From: Planctomycetia bacterium | GTDB lineage: Bacteria > Planctomycetota > Planctomycetia > Gemmatales > Gemmataceae | Direction: 5' to 3' | Length of the DNA: 64,000 nt | Assembly: GCA_005772955.1 (NCBI GenBank) | Contig: SXID01000063.1 | Location: 1-64,000 of the forward strand | In this document: piece after piece, positions 33,770 through 41,751 of the stretch | Position numbering within the stretch: position 1 is the first letter of the stretch | How the letters are laid out: the number at the start of each line of letters is the position of its first letter | Position numbers and translations under genes: made by a program | Notes under the pieces: generated by a model | The model's database searches: none | Seen by the model: the letters and a program-made list of their open reading frames with translations, nothing else | Told to the model about the DNA's origin: nothing

Positions 33770-35113
33770 ATGTTGAACGTGACTTGTGACGGCGTTAGCC
33801 GCCGCGACGTGCTGACCATCGGGTCGGCCGGAATCCTCGGCCTCACACTCCCCGGTATCCTCGCTTCCGAAGCGAAGGCCGCCAACAAGAAGGAACTCGG
33901 CAGCGGTCAGGCGAAGGCCAAGAGCGTCATCCTGCTGTGGCTTGCCGGCGGTCCGGCGACCATCGACATGTGGGACAACAAGCCGGACGCGCCCGAAGGC
34001 ATCCGCGGCGAGTTCAAGTCCATCGACACCGCCGCGAAGGGTGTTCAGGTCGCCGAGACGTTCCCGAAGTTCGCCGCGGTCGCGGACAAGGCCACCATCG
34101 TCCGCTCGCTGTATCACACGATCCCGAGCCACGGCCCGGCAGCCGTGTTCATGACCACCGGTAACAAGCCGACCGCCGCGCTGCAGTACCCGTCGATGGG
34201 TTCGGTCGCGTCGAAGCTCCTGAAGACCGAAGTCGGTGTGCCTCCTTACGTCACCTTCGGCGAACTCCGCAACGGGGCCGCCGGGCAGGCCGGCTACCTC
34301 GGCACGGGGTACAACCCGTTCATCATCGAAGGCAACGCGGCTGGTCGCGACGGTGGCAAGGGCGGCGGCGGCGGGTTCAGCGTCCGCGGGCTGACCCTGA
34401 AGGGTTCGTTCACGCTCGAAGAACTGGAGAAGCGGGACGCGCTGCTCCGCAAGTTCGACGGCGGGTTCGCCGGTCTCGACAAGTCGAACGACCTCGTGGA
34501 TGGTCTCGACACCTTCCACCAACAGGCGCTCGAGATTCTGAAGAGCGACAAGACCCGTAAGGCGCTGGACCTGAGCGCCGAGAAGGGGACCACCCGCGAC
34601 ATGTACGGCAACACGCCATTCGGCCAAGGCGCGCTGGCGGCTCGTCGTCTCGTGGAAGCCGGCGTGCGGTTCTCCACCGTGAGCTTCGGCGGCTGGGATA
34701 CCCACAGCCAGACGTTCAACGCACACAAGACCCGTCTGGCCCCGACGACGGACACGGTGCTGGCGGCGTTGATCCGCGATCTCGACGAGCGCGGCCTGCT
34801 GGACAGCACCATCGTGATGTGCGCTGGCGAGTTCGGCCGCACGCCGAAGGTGAACAAGAACAGCGGGCGCGACCACTGGGCGCGTTCGATGGCGTGCGTG
34901 CTGGCCGGCGGCGGCTTCAAGCGCGGCTACGCCCACGGCACCACCGACGCGAGCGGCATGGCACCGGCCACCGAGCCGGTCACGCCGGACGACGTCGCGG
35001 GCACGATCTTCCACAACCTCGGCATCGCGCCGAACACGGAGATCCAGAGCGCGACCGGCCGCCCGATCCAGCTCTACCGCGAAGGCAAGGTGATCGAGAA
35101 GGTTCTCGCCTAA
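33770..35113 (+). CDS. Exported DUF1501 protein, partner of the DUF1549/1553 gene
   Basis: 447 residues. ATG 33770 is preferred over ATG 33755 because GGAG at 33757-33760 then lies about 9 bases upstream. A Tat-type leader follows (SRRDVLTIGSAGILGLTLPG). Family landmarks: SVILLWLAGGPATIDMWDNK, FKSIDTAAKGVQVAETFPKF, SLYHTIPSHGPAAVFMTTGN, ARRLVEAGVRFSTVSFGGWD and VMCAGEFGRTPKVN. Usual length for DUF1501. It forms a two-gene unit with the upstream DUF1549/1553 gene, the common planctomycete arrangement. A classical terminator follows the stop, supporting an operon of two. The joint function is unknown; polysaccharide or sulfated-glycan processing has been suggested from fold similarity, which is inference. 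Confidence 0.93.
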   Translation: MLNVTCDGVSRRDVLTIGSAGILGLTLPGILASEAKAANKKELGSGQAKAKSVILLWLAGGPATIDMWDNKPDAPEGIRGEFKSIDTAAKGVQVAETFPKFAAVADKATIVRSLYHTIPSHGPAAVFMTTGNKPTAALQYPSMGSVASKLLKTEVGVPPYVTFGELRNGAAGQAGYLGTGYNPFIIEGNAAGRDGGKGGGGGFSVRGLTLKGSFTLEELEKRDALLRKFDGGFAGLDKSNDLVDGLDTFHQQALEILKSDKTRKALDLSAEKGTTRDMYGNTPFGQGALAARRLVEAGVRFSTVSFGGWDTHSQTFNAHKTRLAPTTDTVLAALIRDLDERGLLDSTIVMCAGEFGRTPKVNKNSGRDHWARSMACVLAGGGFKRGYAHGTTDASGMAPATEPVTPDDVAGTIFHNLGIAPNTEIQSATGRPIQLYREGKVIEKVLA

Positions 35114-35137
35114 GCGCGAAGTGAAAGAGTAAACGCG

Positions 35138-35169
35138 CGAGGGGAAGGCAAAAGCCTTCCCCTCGTTTC
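35138..35169 (+). terminator. Rho-independent terminator of the DUF1549-DUF1501 unit
   Basis: Perfect 12-bp stem CGAGGGGAAGGC/GCCTTCCCCTCG (35138-35149 with 35154-35165), AAAA loop, then TTTCG. Begins 25 bases after the stop codon. Confidence 0.8.
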
Positions 35170-35205
35170 GTTGCGATTGGCAACCAGCACCACCACAGAG
35201 AATTT

Positions 35206-35265
35206 GTTTCGCGAACGCCCCGCCGGGGCGTGGGAATAAACGCCCCGGCGGGGCGTTCGCGAAAC
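35206..35265. repeat. Perfect 26-bp inverted repeat with GCCCCGCCGGGGC core
   Basis: Arms 35206-35231 (GTTTCGCGAACGCCCCGCCG then GGGCGT) and 35240-35265 match at all 26 positions around an 8-base loop. Nested palindromes lie in each arm. Related to 27509-27587. Confidence 0.9.
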
Positions 35266-35282
35266 GAGGAAGCCTCGCCACA

Positions 35283-36851
35283 TCACTTCCGCTTCTTCCG
35301 CGCGCCTTTCACCATCTGCCACAGCCCGGCGAGCCGCGCGCGGAAGCCGCGCGCGTGTGTCAATCGAATCAGCCCATCGAGAAGTTCGCCGGTTGCAGGG
35401 TCGGGGTTTACTGCGTCGTCGAGGTGCCGGCGGGTCGTTCCGTTGTGAACCGTCACCACCTGCGGCGACGTCATCGCGAGCAGTCCCTCTGGGCCTTGCG
35501 TCACGCCCCACCCGCTCGCGCCGCGCCCGCCGAACGGCGTTCCCGGATGCGCCGTCGCCGCGAGTAAGTCGTTGATGATTACGCTTCCTGATGGCACGCG
35601 CGCGGCGAACGCTTCCGCCGCAGCGATGTCCGCGCTGAAGATCGACGCGGACAGGCCGAATGGCGATTGCTTCGCGAGCGCGAGCGCGTCTTCGACCGTG
35701 TCGAACGGGATCACGGCGGCAACGGGTGCGAAACATGCCTCGCGACAGATCGCGGCATTGGCGGGGGTGTTGAGCAGAAGCGTGGGGCGAAGCGCGAACG
35801 TCTTGTCTTTGCCCTCTCCCCTTGCGGGAGAGGGTGTCGGCGCTTCGCCGACGGGTGAGGGGGATGCTCCACACGCCGCTGAGGTCTCACCCCTTACCCG
35901 GCTCGAAGACTCGCCACCCTCTCCCGCACGGGGAGAGGGCAAGAGAACAGCCCCTCGGTTCACCGCGTCCGCGATCAACCGCTCCGCGTGCGCGACCTGA
36001 GAAGCCATCACCAAGCCCAGCGGTTCGGCGTGTTCCAACAGCGGCTTCAGCGCGGTGAGGAGCGCATCGACCTTTGCACGCTGCACGAAGATGCGCCGCA
36101 CCGCGATGCACGTCTGTCCGCGGTTGATCGTCAAGCCGAACCATATTCCCTTCGCGGCCATTTCGATGTTCGCGTCCGCGAAGACGAACATCACGTCGCA
36201 GCCGGAGAGTTCGAGAGTCGAAGGGATAAGCCGCTCGCCGAGCCGGGCCGCGAGCTTCCGCCCGACCACGTCCGACCCAGTGAAAACGATGTAATCGACA
36301 TCGGCTTCGGCCAACTGTGGCCCGCCCTCACGTGTCGCGGGAAGCGTCTGGAACAGGTCAGTGGGGAACCCCGCGTCGCGAAAGAGCGTGCGAAGCACCT
36401 CCGCGGTCCGCGGCGTGTTCTCGCTCGGCTTCCACAGAACCGCGTTGCCCGCGACAATCGCCGGTACGATCTGCCCGAGGTTCAGGTACACCGGGTAGTT
36501 CCACGTGCCGATGACGCCGACCACGCCCCACGGCCGGTAATGCACTGCGTCGCGACAACCCGCGAGCCACACTGGGCGGTCCCACCGCGACACGTGCCGG
36601 GGTGCGAGAATACCCGCCGCGCGCTTCTCCAGAAACTTGAGTGCCGCGGTGGCGGGAAGCACTTCGCTCCCGGCGATTTCGAGTGCGGGCCTGCCAACGT
36701 CCGCGTGGATCGCGGAGCCGATGTCGGCCATGCGTTCGACGAGCAGCGATCGCAGGTTGCGAACGTGCCGGAGTCGGTCGCGCACGGTTCGCTTCGCCCA
36801 TTTTCCTTGCGCGACCCGCGCGGCGGTGACTTCCGTTGTGAATGGTGTCAT
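35283..36851 (-). CDS. Aldehyde dehydrogenase with in-frame repeat insertion
   Basis: 522 residues from ATG 36851; the longer frame upstream is simple heptad repeat. Aldehyde dehydrogenase landmarks: GVVGVIGTWNYPVYLNLGQI, AVLWKPSENTP (Lys141), YIVFTGSDVVGRKLA, the general base Glu214 in STLELSGCD and the nucleophile Cys248 in NRGQTCIAV, then AIC-EACFAPVAAVIPFDTV and PFGGRGASGWG. Residues about 304-347 (starting LPSPRAGEGG) do not belong to the fold; they are encoded by a 132-bp repeat with 25-bp terminal inverted repeats, lying between the Rossmann-like core and the PTLL segment. All catalytic residues remain. Likely oxidises an unidentified aldehyde with NAD(P); the enzyme could still work if the 44-residue loop is on the surface. 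Confidence 0.87.
   Translation of the reverse strand: MTPFTTEVTAARVAQGKWAKRTVRDRLRHVRNLRSLLVERMADIGSAIHADVGRPALEIAGSEVLPATAALKFLEKRAAGILAPRHVSRWDRPVWLAGCRDAVHYRPWGVVGVIGTWNYPVYLNLGQIVPAIVAGNAVLWKPSENTPRTAEVLRTLFRDAGFPTDLFQTLPATREGGPQLAEADVDYIVFTGSDVVGRKLAARLGERLIPSTLELSGCDVMFVFADANIEMAAKGIWFGLTINRGQTCIAVRRIFVQRAKVDALLTALKPLLEHAEPLGLVMASQVAHAERLIADAVNRGAVLLPSPRAGEGGESSSRVRGETSAACGASPSPVGEAPTPSPARGEGKDKTFALRPTLLLNTPANAAICREACFAPVAAVIPFDTVEDALALAKQSPFGLSASIFSADIAAAEAFAARVPSGSVIINDLLAATAHPGTPFGGRGASGWGVTQGPEGLLAMTSPQVVTVHNGTTRRHLDDAVNPDPATGELLDGLIRLTHARGFRARLAGLWQMVKGARKKRK
35810..35941. repeat. 132-bp palindromic element inside the aldehyde dehydrogenase gene
   Basis: Terminal arms 35810-35834 (TGCCCTCTCCCCTTGCGGGA then GAGGG) and 35917-35941 pair at 24 of 25 positions. 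Inside is a further small hairpin (GTCGGCG-CTT-CGCCGAC). The length is exactly 44 codons and no stop occurs in the coding frame. Confidence 0.9.
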
Positions 36852-36867
36852 GCAGTCAGGATAGTAA

Positions 36868-37017
36868 CGAGTTGCGAGTTGCGAGTTGCGAGATGCGAGT
36901 GCCGAGTTGCGAGATGCGAGTGACGAGTTGCGAGTGAAGGCAAAGTACCAGAGGCAACAAGGCTCTTGGTATTCTGCCTTTTCTCGCAACTCGCAACTCG
37001 CAACTCGTCACTCGCGA
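36868..37017. repeat. GAGTTGC heptad array forming a long hairpin
   Basis: About nine heptads of the type GAGTTGC, GAGATGC or GAGTGAC (36868-36937) face an opposing array of CAACTCG heptads (36983-37017). Between them GGCAAAGTACCAGAGG and CTCTTGGTATTCTGCC continue the pairing imperfectly around 36950-36962. It fills the gap between the aldehyde dehydrogenase start and the stop codon of the next minus-strand gene. Confidence 0.8.
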
Positions 37018-38919
37018 TCACTTATCTGCGAGCAACTTCTTCAGGTCATCTTCGAGCGTGAGGACGCCCGCGTTGCGGTTGGTCACCTTGCCGTCCTTGC
37101 CCGCGACGAATACGTGCGGCGGGGCCAAGATGCCGTAGGTCGCGGCCAGCGGGCTGCTGTCCAGCCCGCCCGTAGCGTACAGGTGCGTGCCGGGCAGCCC
37201 CGACGCCTTCACCGCGTCCGTCGCGGTCTTCGCGTCGTGATCGAGGCTTACCGTGACCACCACCAGACCCTTCTTCTCGTAGTCCTTCAGGATCGCGGTG
37301 AGCTTCTTGGCGTCTTCGGCCAGAGACCCGCTCCAACTCGCCCAGTAGTAGACCACCACGACCTTGCCCGGCTGCGCGGCGCTGAACTGTTGGTTCGTGC
37401 CGAGTACCTGACCGGTCAGTTCGAGCGGCTTGCCCTCACTGTCAAAACGCTTCAGCGCACCTGCACCCTTCACGCCCTGCGGGGTGGTCGCGAAGTTTTT
37501 CGCGAGCGTCTCGAACGTGGCCCGCGCTTTCGTCTCGGAGTCCTTCGCACCGGAGTGTTCGTAAGCCATCCCCAGCCGCCAGAAAGCTTCCGGTGCGTCG
37601 GCGCCCTGCGGCCACGCCTTTACGAATGCTTCAAGGCTGTCACGCCACTTGTCCTGGATCGTGGCGAACTCGGTGTCTTTCGTGATGTTCGCCATCGCGA
37701 CCGCGTTCTCGGCGTAGAGCAGTCGGTACGCGGCATACGACCCTATGACCGGGTTCGCGCCCGGTTCCGCGTAGGCCTTCTTGAACTGGTCAAGCCGCAC
37801 CACGTGCTGGTTCCCGGCCTTGCCGCCCTCGGCCGCGGCCGCGTGGCTGTCGAGCAGCATTTTGATCCAGGTCTCCTTCTTGTCTTCCGGGAGGCGTCGG
37901 TTGATTTCTTCGAGAATGCCGGCGCGCTTCGCGTTGAACTCAGCGATGGCCGCGAGCGTTGGCAGGTTCGGCGGGTTCTTGTCCAGTTCGTTGAGCTTCT
38001 CGACGAGTTCCTTGATTTCGGGCGGCACGGGCGCGCCGTCGTTCGAGCCGCCCCCCCTTGGCGGCGGGGCCGCGCCTGCGGCGGGGCCGTCCACAATCTT
38101 CCACGCGCGGCCGATCTGCACCAGTTCCCCGGTCTGAATCGCGTGGCCCTTGCCGCCGTCTTCGACCAGCACGGTGCCGTTTTTGTACGCGGTGTAGTCA
38201 TCGCGCCCGCCGAACGAATCGGCCGGACGCGTGTTCGGGATCCCGTACTCGACGTGCAGCCACTTGGCCTTGTCGCTCAGTTTGAGCAGGGTGGCCGTGT
38301 CGGTGACACGCTTCGCGGCGCCCGCGGCCCGTGCCAGAACCTTGTCCGCATCGGTAGGCGGAAGCCCCAACGCACTCAGATTCTCCTTCGTCACCATCAG
38401 CGCGCTGATGCGTTTCGAGTCGTTCGTGATGACCGCCTGCGCGAGTTCCTGGCTCGCCTCCTCCGGCGACATCACGACCCACTCATCGATGATCCCGTCG
38501 CGGTTGCGGTCGAGACCCCACTTGGTCCCGTTCGGTCCGAGCCAGCGGAACTGGAACGGTTCCTTCGCATCGGGCGGGTACACCTCGCGGTAGGCTTCGA
38601 CGCCCCCCTCCGCGAAGTACACGATGATGTTGAAGTTCTTGTCGTCGTAACTGACGAACTGGCGCACCGGCTTGCCGTCTGGGCCGCTGACGAGTGACCC
38701 CATCGACCTGCCTTGTGCCTTGGGGTTGGGGTTGGGGATCGGCGACACCTTACACCCCGCAACGGGCGGCGTGGTGACGTCCACGCCCGGCTGGCGCGGC
38801 GTCTGCTTGAGCGCCCAGTCGACCGACACAGCGGCCGGTTGCGCGCGTGCGGTCGTACCGAACCCGACCAACAGCGTGAGTGCGGCAAGCGTCTTCGCTG
38901 TTCCATGCGAAGTTATCAT
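37018..38919 (-). CDS. Secreted protein with TlpA-like thioredoxin domain lacking the cysteine pair
   Basis: 633 residues from ATG 38919, leading into a signal peptide (AKTLAALTLLVGFGTTARA). Residues about 30-160 contain a GLDRNRDGIIDEWV calcium-loop-like segment and a repeated FRWLGPNGTKW-type beta region. The middle (about 160-480) is helical, with a Gly/Pro-rich linker near 285-305 and a TPR-like stretch (AFWRLGMAYEHSGAKDSETK). Residues about 490-633 are a thioredoxin/TlpA fold (GKVVVVYYWASWSGSLAEDA, GLVVVTVSLDHDAKTA, APPHVFVAGKDGKVTNRNAG). The site that is WCxxC in active proteins reads WSGS, so both cysteines are gone and redox activity is unlikely. Possibly a binding scaffold. Function unknown. 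Confidence 0.83.
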   Translation of the reverse strand: MITSHGTAKTLAALTLLVGFGTTARAQPAAVSVDWALKQTPRQPGVDVTTPPVAGCKVSPIPNPNPKAQGRSMGSLVSGPDGKPVRQFVSYDDKNFNIIVYFAEGGVEAYREVYPPDAKEPFQFRWLGPNGTKWGLDRNRDGIIDEWVVMSPEEASQELAQAVITNDSKRISALMVTKENLSALGLPPTDADKVLARAAGAAKRVTDTATLLKLSDKAKWLHVEYGIPNTRPADSFGGRDDYTAYKNGTVLVEDGGKGHAIQTGELVQIGRAWKIVDGPAAGAAPPPRGGGSNDGAPVPPEIKELVEKLNELDKNPPNLPTLAAIAEFNAKRAGILEEINRRLPEDKKETWIKMLLDSHAAAAEGGKAGNQHVVRLDQFKKAYAEPGANPVIGSYAAYRLLYAENAVAMANITKDTEFATIQDKWRDSLEAFVKAWPQGADAPEAFWRLGMAYEHSGAKDSETKARATFETLAKNFATTPQGVKGAGALKRFDSEGKPLELTGQVLGTNQQFSAAQPGKVVVVYYWASWSGSLAEDAKKLTAILKDYEKKGLVVVTVSLDHDAKTATDAVKASGLPGTHLYATGGLDSSPLAATYGILAPPHVFVAGKDGKVTNRNAGVLTLEDDLKKLLADK

Positions 38920-39132
38920 CCCTGGCTCCTCGATTAAGGCGCACCGCACGCGACTTGGCGGCGCATCCGTTAGAACTGATTTCGGCAGACCAGGGTGTCC
39001 GGGTTGACACTTGAGGAAAAAGAAGAAGCGACTGGCGAAAAGGCGCGAACGGCGCGAAGCGGTGAGGGCTGGGAAAGGGTCACGAGGTGCGGTATCTTCA
39101 CAGCGGCACTTGTTCGCTCACCGGAGGCTCCC

Positions 39133-39702
39133 ATGCTTCGCCCGCTCTTCGCGCTCACGGCAATTCTCGCGTTCGTTGCGCTCTCCGCGTGTGCCGCCGA
39201 CGACGTTCTGCCCGGCCCGCCTATCGAGTGGCCCGAAGTGAAAGGGTTGGACAAGCAGAAGCCCAACGTCTTCAAGGACGCGGCCCTCGGTTACTCGATC
39301 TCGTACACTGGCGACGGCACTGTCGTCACTGTGTTCGTGTACAACCTGGGTCTGGAGAAGATTCCGACGGGCCCGAACTCGGACGCGATCAAGGCCGAGA
39401 TGTACGAGTCGCTGCTCGCGCTCGAAGGGAACAAGAAAAGCGGCCGGTACAAGAGCATCACGCCGCTCGACGAGGGCGTGGTTCCGCTGGGCGCGAACAA
39501 GGCCGCGCCGCAGATCCGGCGCAAGCGGTACGAGGTCGATATCACCGACGAGGGCGAGGCCATCACCGAGTTGTACGTCACCGGCTACAAGAACTACTTC
39601 CTCAAGATCCGGGCCACGTACCCCAGCCAGGAGAAGAAGCGGCCCGGCGGCGAGAAGGCCGTTGCCGATGTACTCGGCGCGCTGAGCAAGGCACTGAAGT
39701 GA
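39133..39702 (+). CDS. Putative small lipoprotein of unknown function
   Basis: 189 residues from ATG 39133, with GGAGG at 39123-39127 in good position. The leader ALTAILAFVALSAC ends in a lipobox-like LSAC, so lipid modification at that Cys is probable. The mature part (GPPIEWPEVKGLDKQKPNVF, ALGYSISYTGDGTVVTVFVY, LYVTGYKNYFLKIRATYPSQ, VADVLGALSKAL) looks like a compact alpha/beta domain; no family recognised. It precedes htpG by 32 bases, same strand, so they may be co-transcribed. Confidence 0.75.
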   Translation: MLRPLFALTAILAFVALSACAADDVLPGPPIEWPEVKGLDKQKPNVFKDAALGYSISYTGDGTVVTVFVYNLGLEKIPTGPNSDAIKAEMYESLLALEGNKKSGRYKSITPLDEGVVPLGANKAAPQIRRKRYEVDITDEGEAITELYVTGYKNYFLKIRATYPSQEKKRPGGEKAVADVLGALSKALK

Positions 39703-39734
39703 TCACACCGGCCGTTCGCCATTGAGGTTTACTG

Positions 39735-41630
39735 ATGTCGGCCGAAACGCTCGAATTCAAAGCAGAACTGAAGCAACTTCTTCACCTCATCACGCACTCG
39801 CTGTACTCCGACCGCGAAATCTTCCTGCGCGAACTCATCTCGAATGCGTCCGACGCGATCAACAAGGTGCGGTTCGACGCGCTCGCGAACGCGGACAAAC
39901 TCGAAGGCAATACCGACTGGAAGATCAAGCTCCGCCCGGACGCGAGCGCGAACACGCTCACGCTCTCGGACAACGGCATTGGCATGTCACGCCAGGAGGT
40001 GATCGACAACCTCGGCACGGTCGCGCAATCGGGCACGAAGGCGTTTCTCGAAGCCGCGAAGCGCGCCGGTAAGACCGGAGACGCGCCCGGTCTCATCGGT
40101 CAGTTCGGCGTCGGCTTCTACTCTGCGTTCATGGTCGCGGACAAAGTCACCGTTGTGACGCGTGCCGCCGGCACGCCTTCCGAAGCAACGAAGTGGGAGT
40201 CCGACGGGCAGGGGAGTTACACGCTCGAATCTGCCGAGAAGCCGACCCGCGGCACGGATGTGATCCTTCACTTGAAGGACGATGCGAAAGACTTCCTCGA
40301 CTCGTGGCGAATTCGCGCACTCGTGCGGAAGTTCTCCGACTTCCTCGAACACCCCGTCGTGATGGACGTGGAAAAGGAAGTCGGCGAGGGCGAGGAAAAG
40401 AAGAAGGAGATAACCGAGGAGACGCTGAACTCTCGCAAAGCGATCTGGCTTCGCGGCAAGGCCGAAGTGAAACCGGAGGAGTACGAGGAGTTCTACAAAT
40501 CGCTGGCGCACGACACCGACCCGCCCGCAGACGTGATCCACTACGCCGCCGAGGGCAAGACTGAGTTCAAGGTGCTCGCGTTCGTTCCGGCACACAAGCC
40601 GTTCGGCTTCGACTACGAGGAACCGGTCGCGGGTCTGCGCCTCTATGTGCAGCGAGTACTCATCATGGACCGGTGCGAGCAGGTGCTGCCCACGTACTTG
40701 CGGTTCGTAAAAGGCGTGGTCGATTCCGCCGACCTGCCGCTGAACGTGTCTCGCGAAATCCTCCAACAGAACCCGATCCTCGACACGATTCAAAAGAGCG
40801 TGGTGAAGAACGTTCTCGATTCGCTCGCGGGCATGAAAAACCTGGAGTACGAGAAGTACCTCGCGTTCTTCGCGGGCTTCGGAACCGTGTTGAAGGAAGG
40901 ACTGACACGCGACTGGAGCAACCGCGAGAAGATCGCGGACTTGCTGCTCTTCGAGAGCGCGAACACGGAGACCGGTAAATTCACCACGTTCGCGGAGTAC
41001 GTCGAGAAGATGCCCACCGATCAGACGGAGATCGCGTACCTGATCGGCGAATCGGCCGAGCAACTGCGCCACTCGCCGTACCTCGAAGCGTTTCGCGCGA
41101 AGGGTCAGGACGTGCTGCTGCTGACGGACCCAATCGACGAGTTCGCGATCCCGCAACTCGGCGCGTACAAGGAAAAGAAGCTGGTCGCGGCGGATCGCGG
41201 CGAAGCCGCAGGCGTGGGCGAAGTACCCGCCGGTGACAAGGAACGCTTCGCGCCGTTGTTGGCTTCGCTCAAGGAGAAGTTGCCCGACGCGGCCGACGTG
41301 CGACTCACGAACCGGCTCACGGAGAGTGCCGCGTGCCTCGTCGCCGACGCGCACGGCATGTCCGCTCACATGGAACGCCTCATGGAACGCATGGGCCGCG
41401 ACGCGGGCACACCCAAGAGGGTGCTGGAGTTGAACCCGAAACACGCGACCGTCGAAGCTCTGCGTGCTTTACACGAGAAGAACGCGGCCGACCCACGTCT
41501 CGACGGCTACGCACGCTTGCTCTACGAACAGGCGGTGATTGCGGAGGGATCGAAGGTGTCCGACCCAGTCTCGTTCGCGAAACGGGTGAACGACCTGATC
41601 GTTCGCGACGCGCAAGCGGGCGGGGCCTGA
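39735..41630 (+). CDS. htpG: Chaperone HtpG (Hsp90)
   Basis: 631 residues, ATG start with GAGG 8 bases upstream. The N-terminal GHKL ATPase domain is clear: FLRELISNASDAINKVRFDA, LSDNGIGMSRQEVIDNLGTV, GLIGQFGVGFYSAFMVADKV and GTDVILHLKDD. The middle domain follows (EYEEFYKSLAHD, VLIMDRCEQVLPTYLRFVKG, DLPLNVSREILQQNPILDTI, IADLLLFESANT) and the C-terminal dimerisation domain closes with ILELNPKHA-like VLELNPKHATVEAL. Normal length for bacterial Hsp90. Cytoplasmic ATP-dependent chaperone. A perfect 43-bp inverted repeat 31 bases after the stop separates it from the convergent cytochrome gene. Confidence 0.97.
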   Translation: MSAETLEFKAELKQLLHLITHSLYSDREIFLRELISNASDAINKVRFDALANADKLEGNTDWKIKLRPDASANTLTLSDNGIGMSRQEVIDNLGTVAQSGTKAFLEAAKRAGKTGDAPGLIGQFGVGFYSAFMVADKVTVVTRAAGTPSEATKWESDGQGSYTLESAEKPTRGTDVILHLKDDAKDFLDSWRIRALVRKFSDFLEHPVVMDVEKEVGEGEEKKKEITEETLNSRKAIWLRGKAEVKPEEYEEFYKSLAHDTDPPADVIHYAAEGKTEFKVLAFVPAHKPFGFDYEEPVAGLRLYVQRVLIMDRCEQVLPTYLRFVKGVVDSADLPLNVSREILQQNPILDTIQKSVVKNVLDSLAGMKNLEYEKYLAFFAGFGTVLKEGLTRDWSNREKIADLLLFESANTETGKFTTFAEYVEKMPTDQTEIAYLIGESAEQLRHSPYLEAFRAKGQDVLLLTDPIDEFAIPQLGAYKEKKLVAADRGEAAGVGEVPAGDKERFAPLLASLKEKLPDAADVRLTNRLTESAACLVADAHGMSAHMERLMERMGRDAGTPKRVLELNPKHATVEALRALHEKNAADPRLDGYARLLYEQAVIAEGSKVSDPVSFAKRVNDLIVRDAQAGGA

Positions 41631-41660
41631 GTGTGCGCCTACCAGGGCGCGAACGAGCCA

Positions 41661-41751
41661 AACCCGTAACGCACTACGCCCAGGGGGACAGTTACCGCGA
41701 GGCTTTGGGCCTCGCGGTAACTGTCCCCCTGGGCGTAGTGCGTTACGGGTT
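41661..41751. repeat. Perfect 43-bp inverted repeat between convergent genes
   Basis: Arms 41661-41703 (AACCCGTAACGCACTACGCC onward) and 41709-41751 match at all 43 positions with a 5-base loop. The second arm overlaps the stop codon of the minus-strand cytochrome gene by two bases. It may end both transcripts. The perfect match suggests a recent or actively maintained element. Confidence 0.93.

Noticed and set aside
36868-37017. Heptad array considered as a CRISPR
   Set aside because: Units are 7 bases with no spacers, and no cas gene is nearby.
36886-38697. Long plus-strand frame (603 codons) opposite the TlpA-like gene
   Set aside because: Starts in heptad repeat DNA and has a composition typical of antisense frames.
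39987-41444. Minus-strand frame (485 codons) opposite htpG
   Set aside because: Antisense of an unmistakable htpG.
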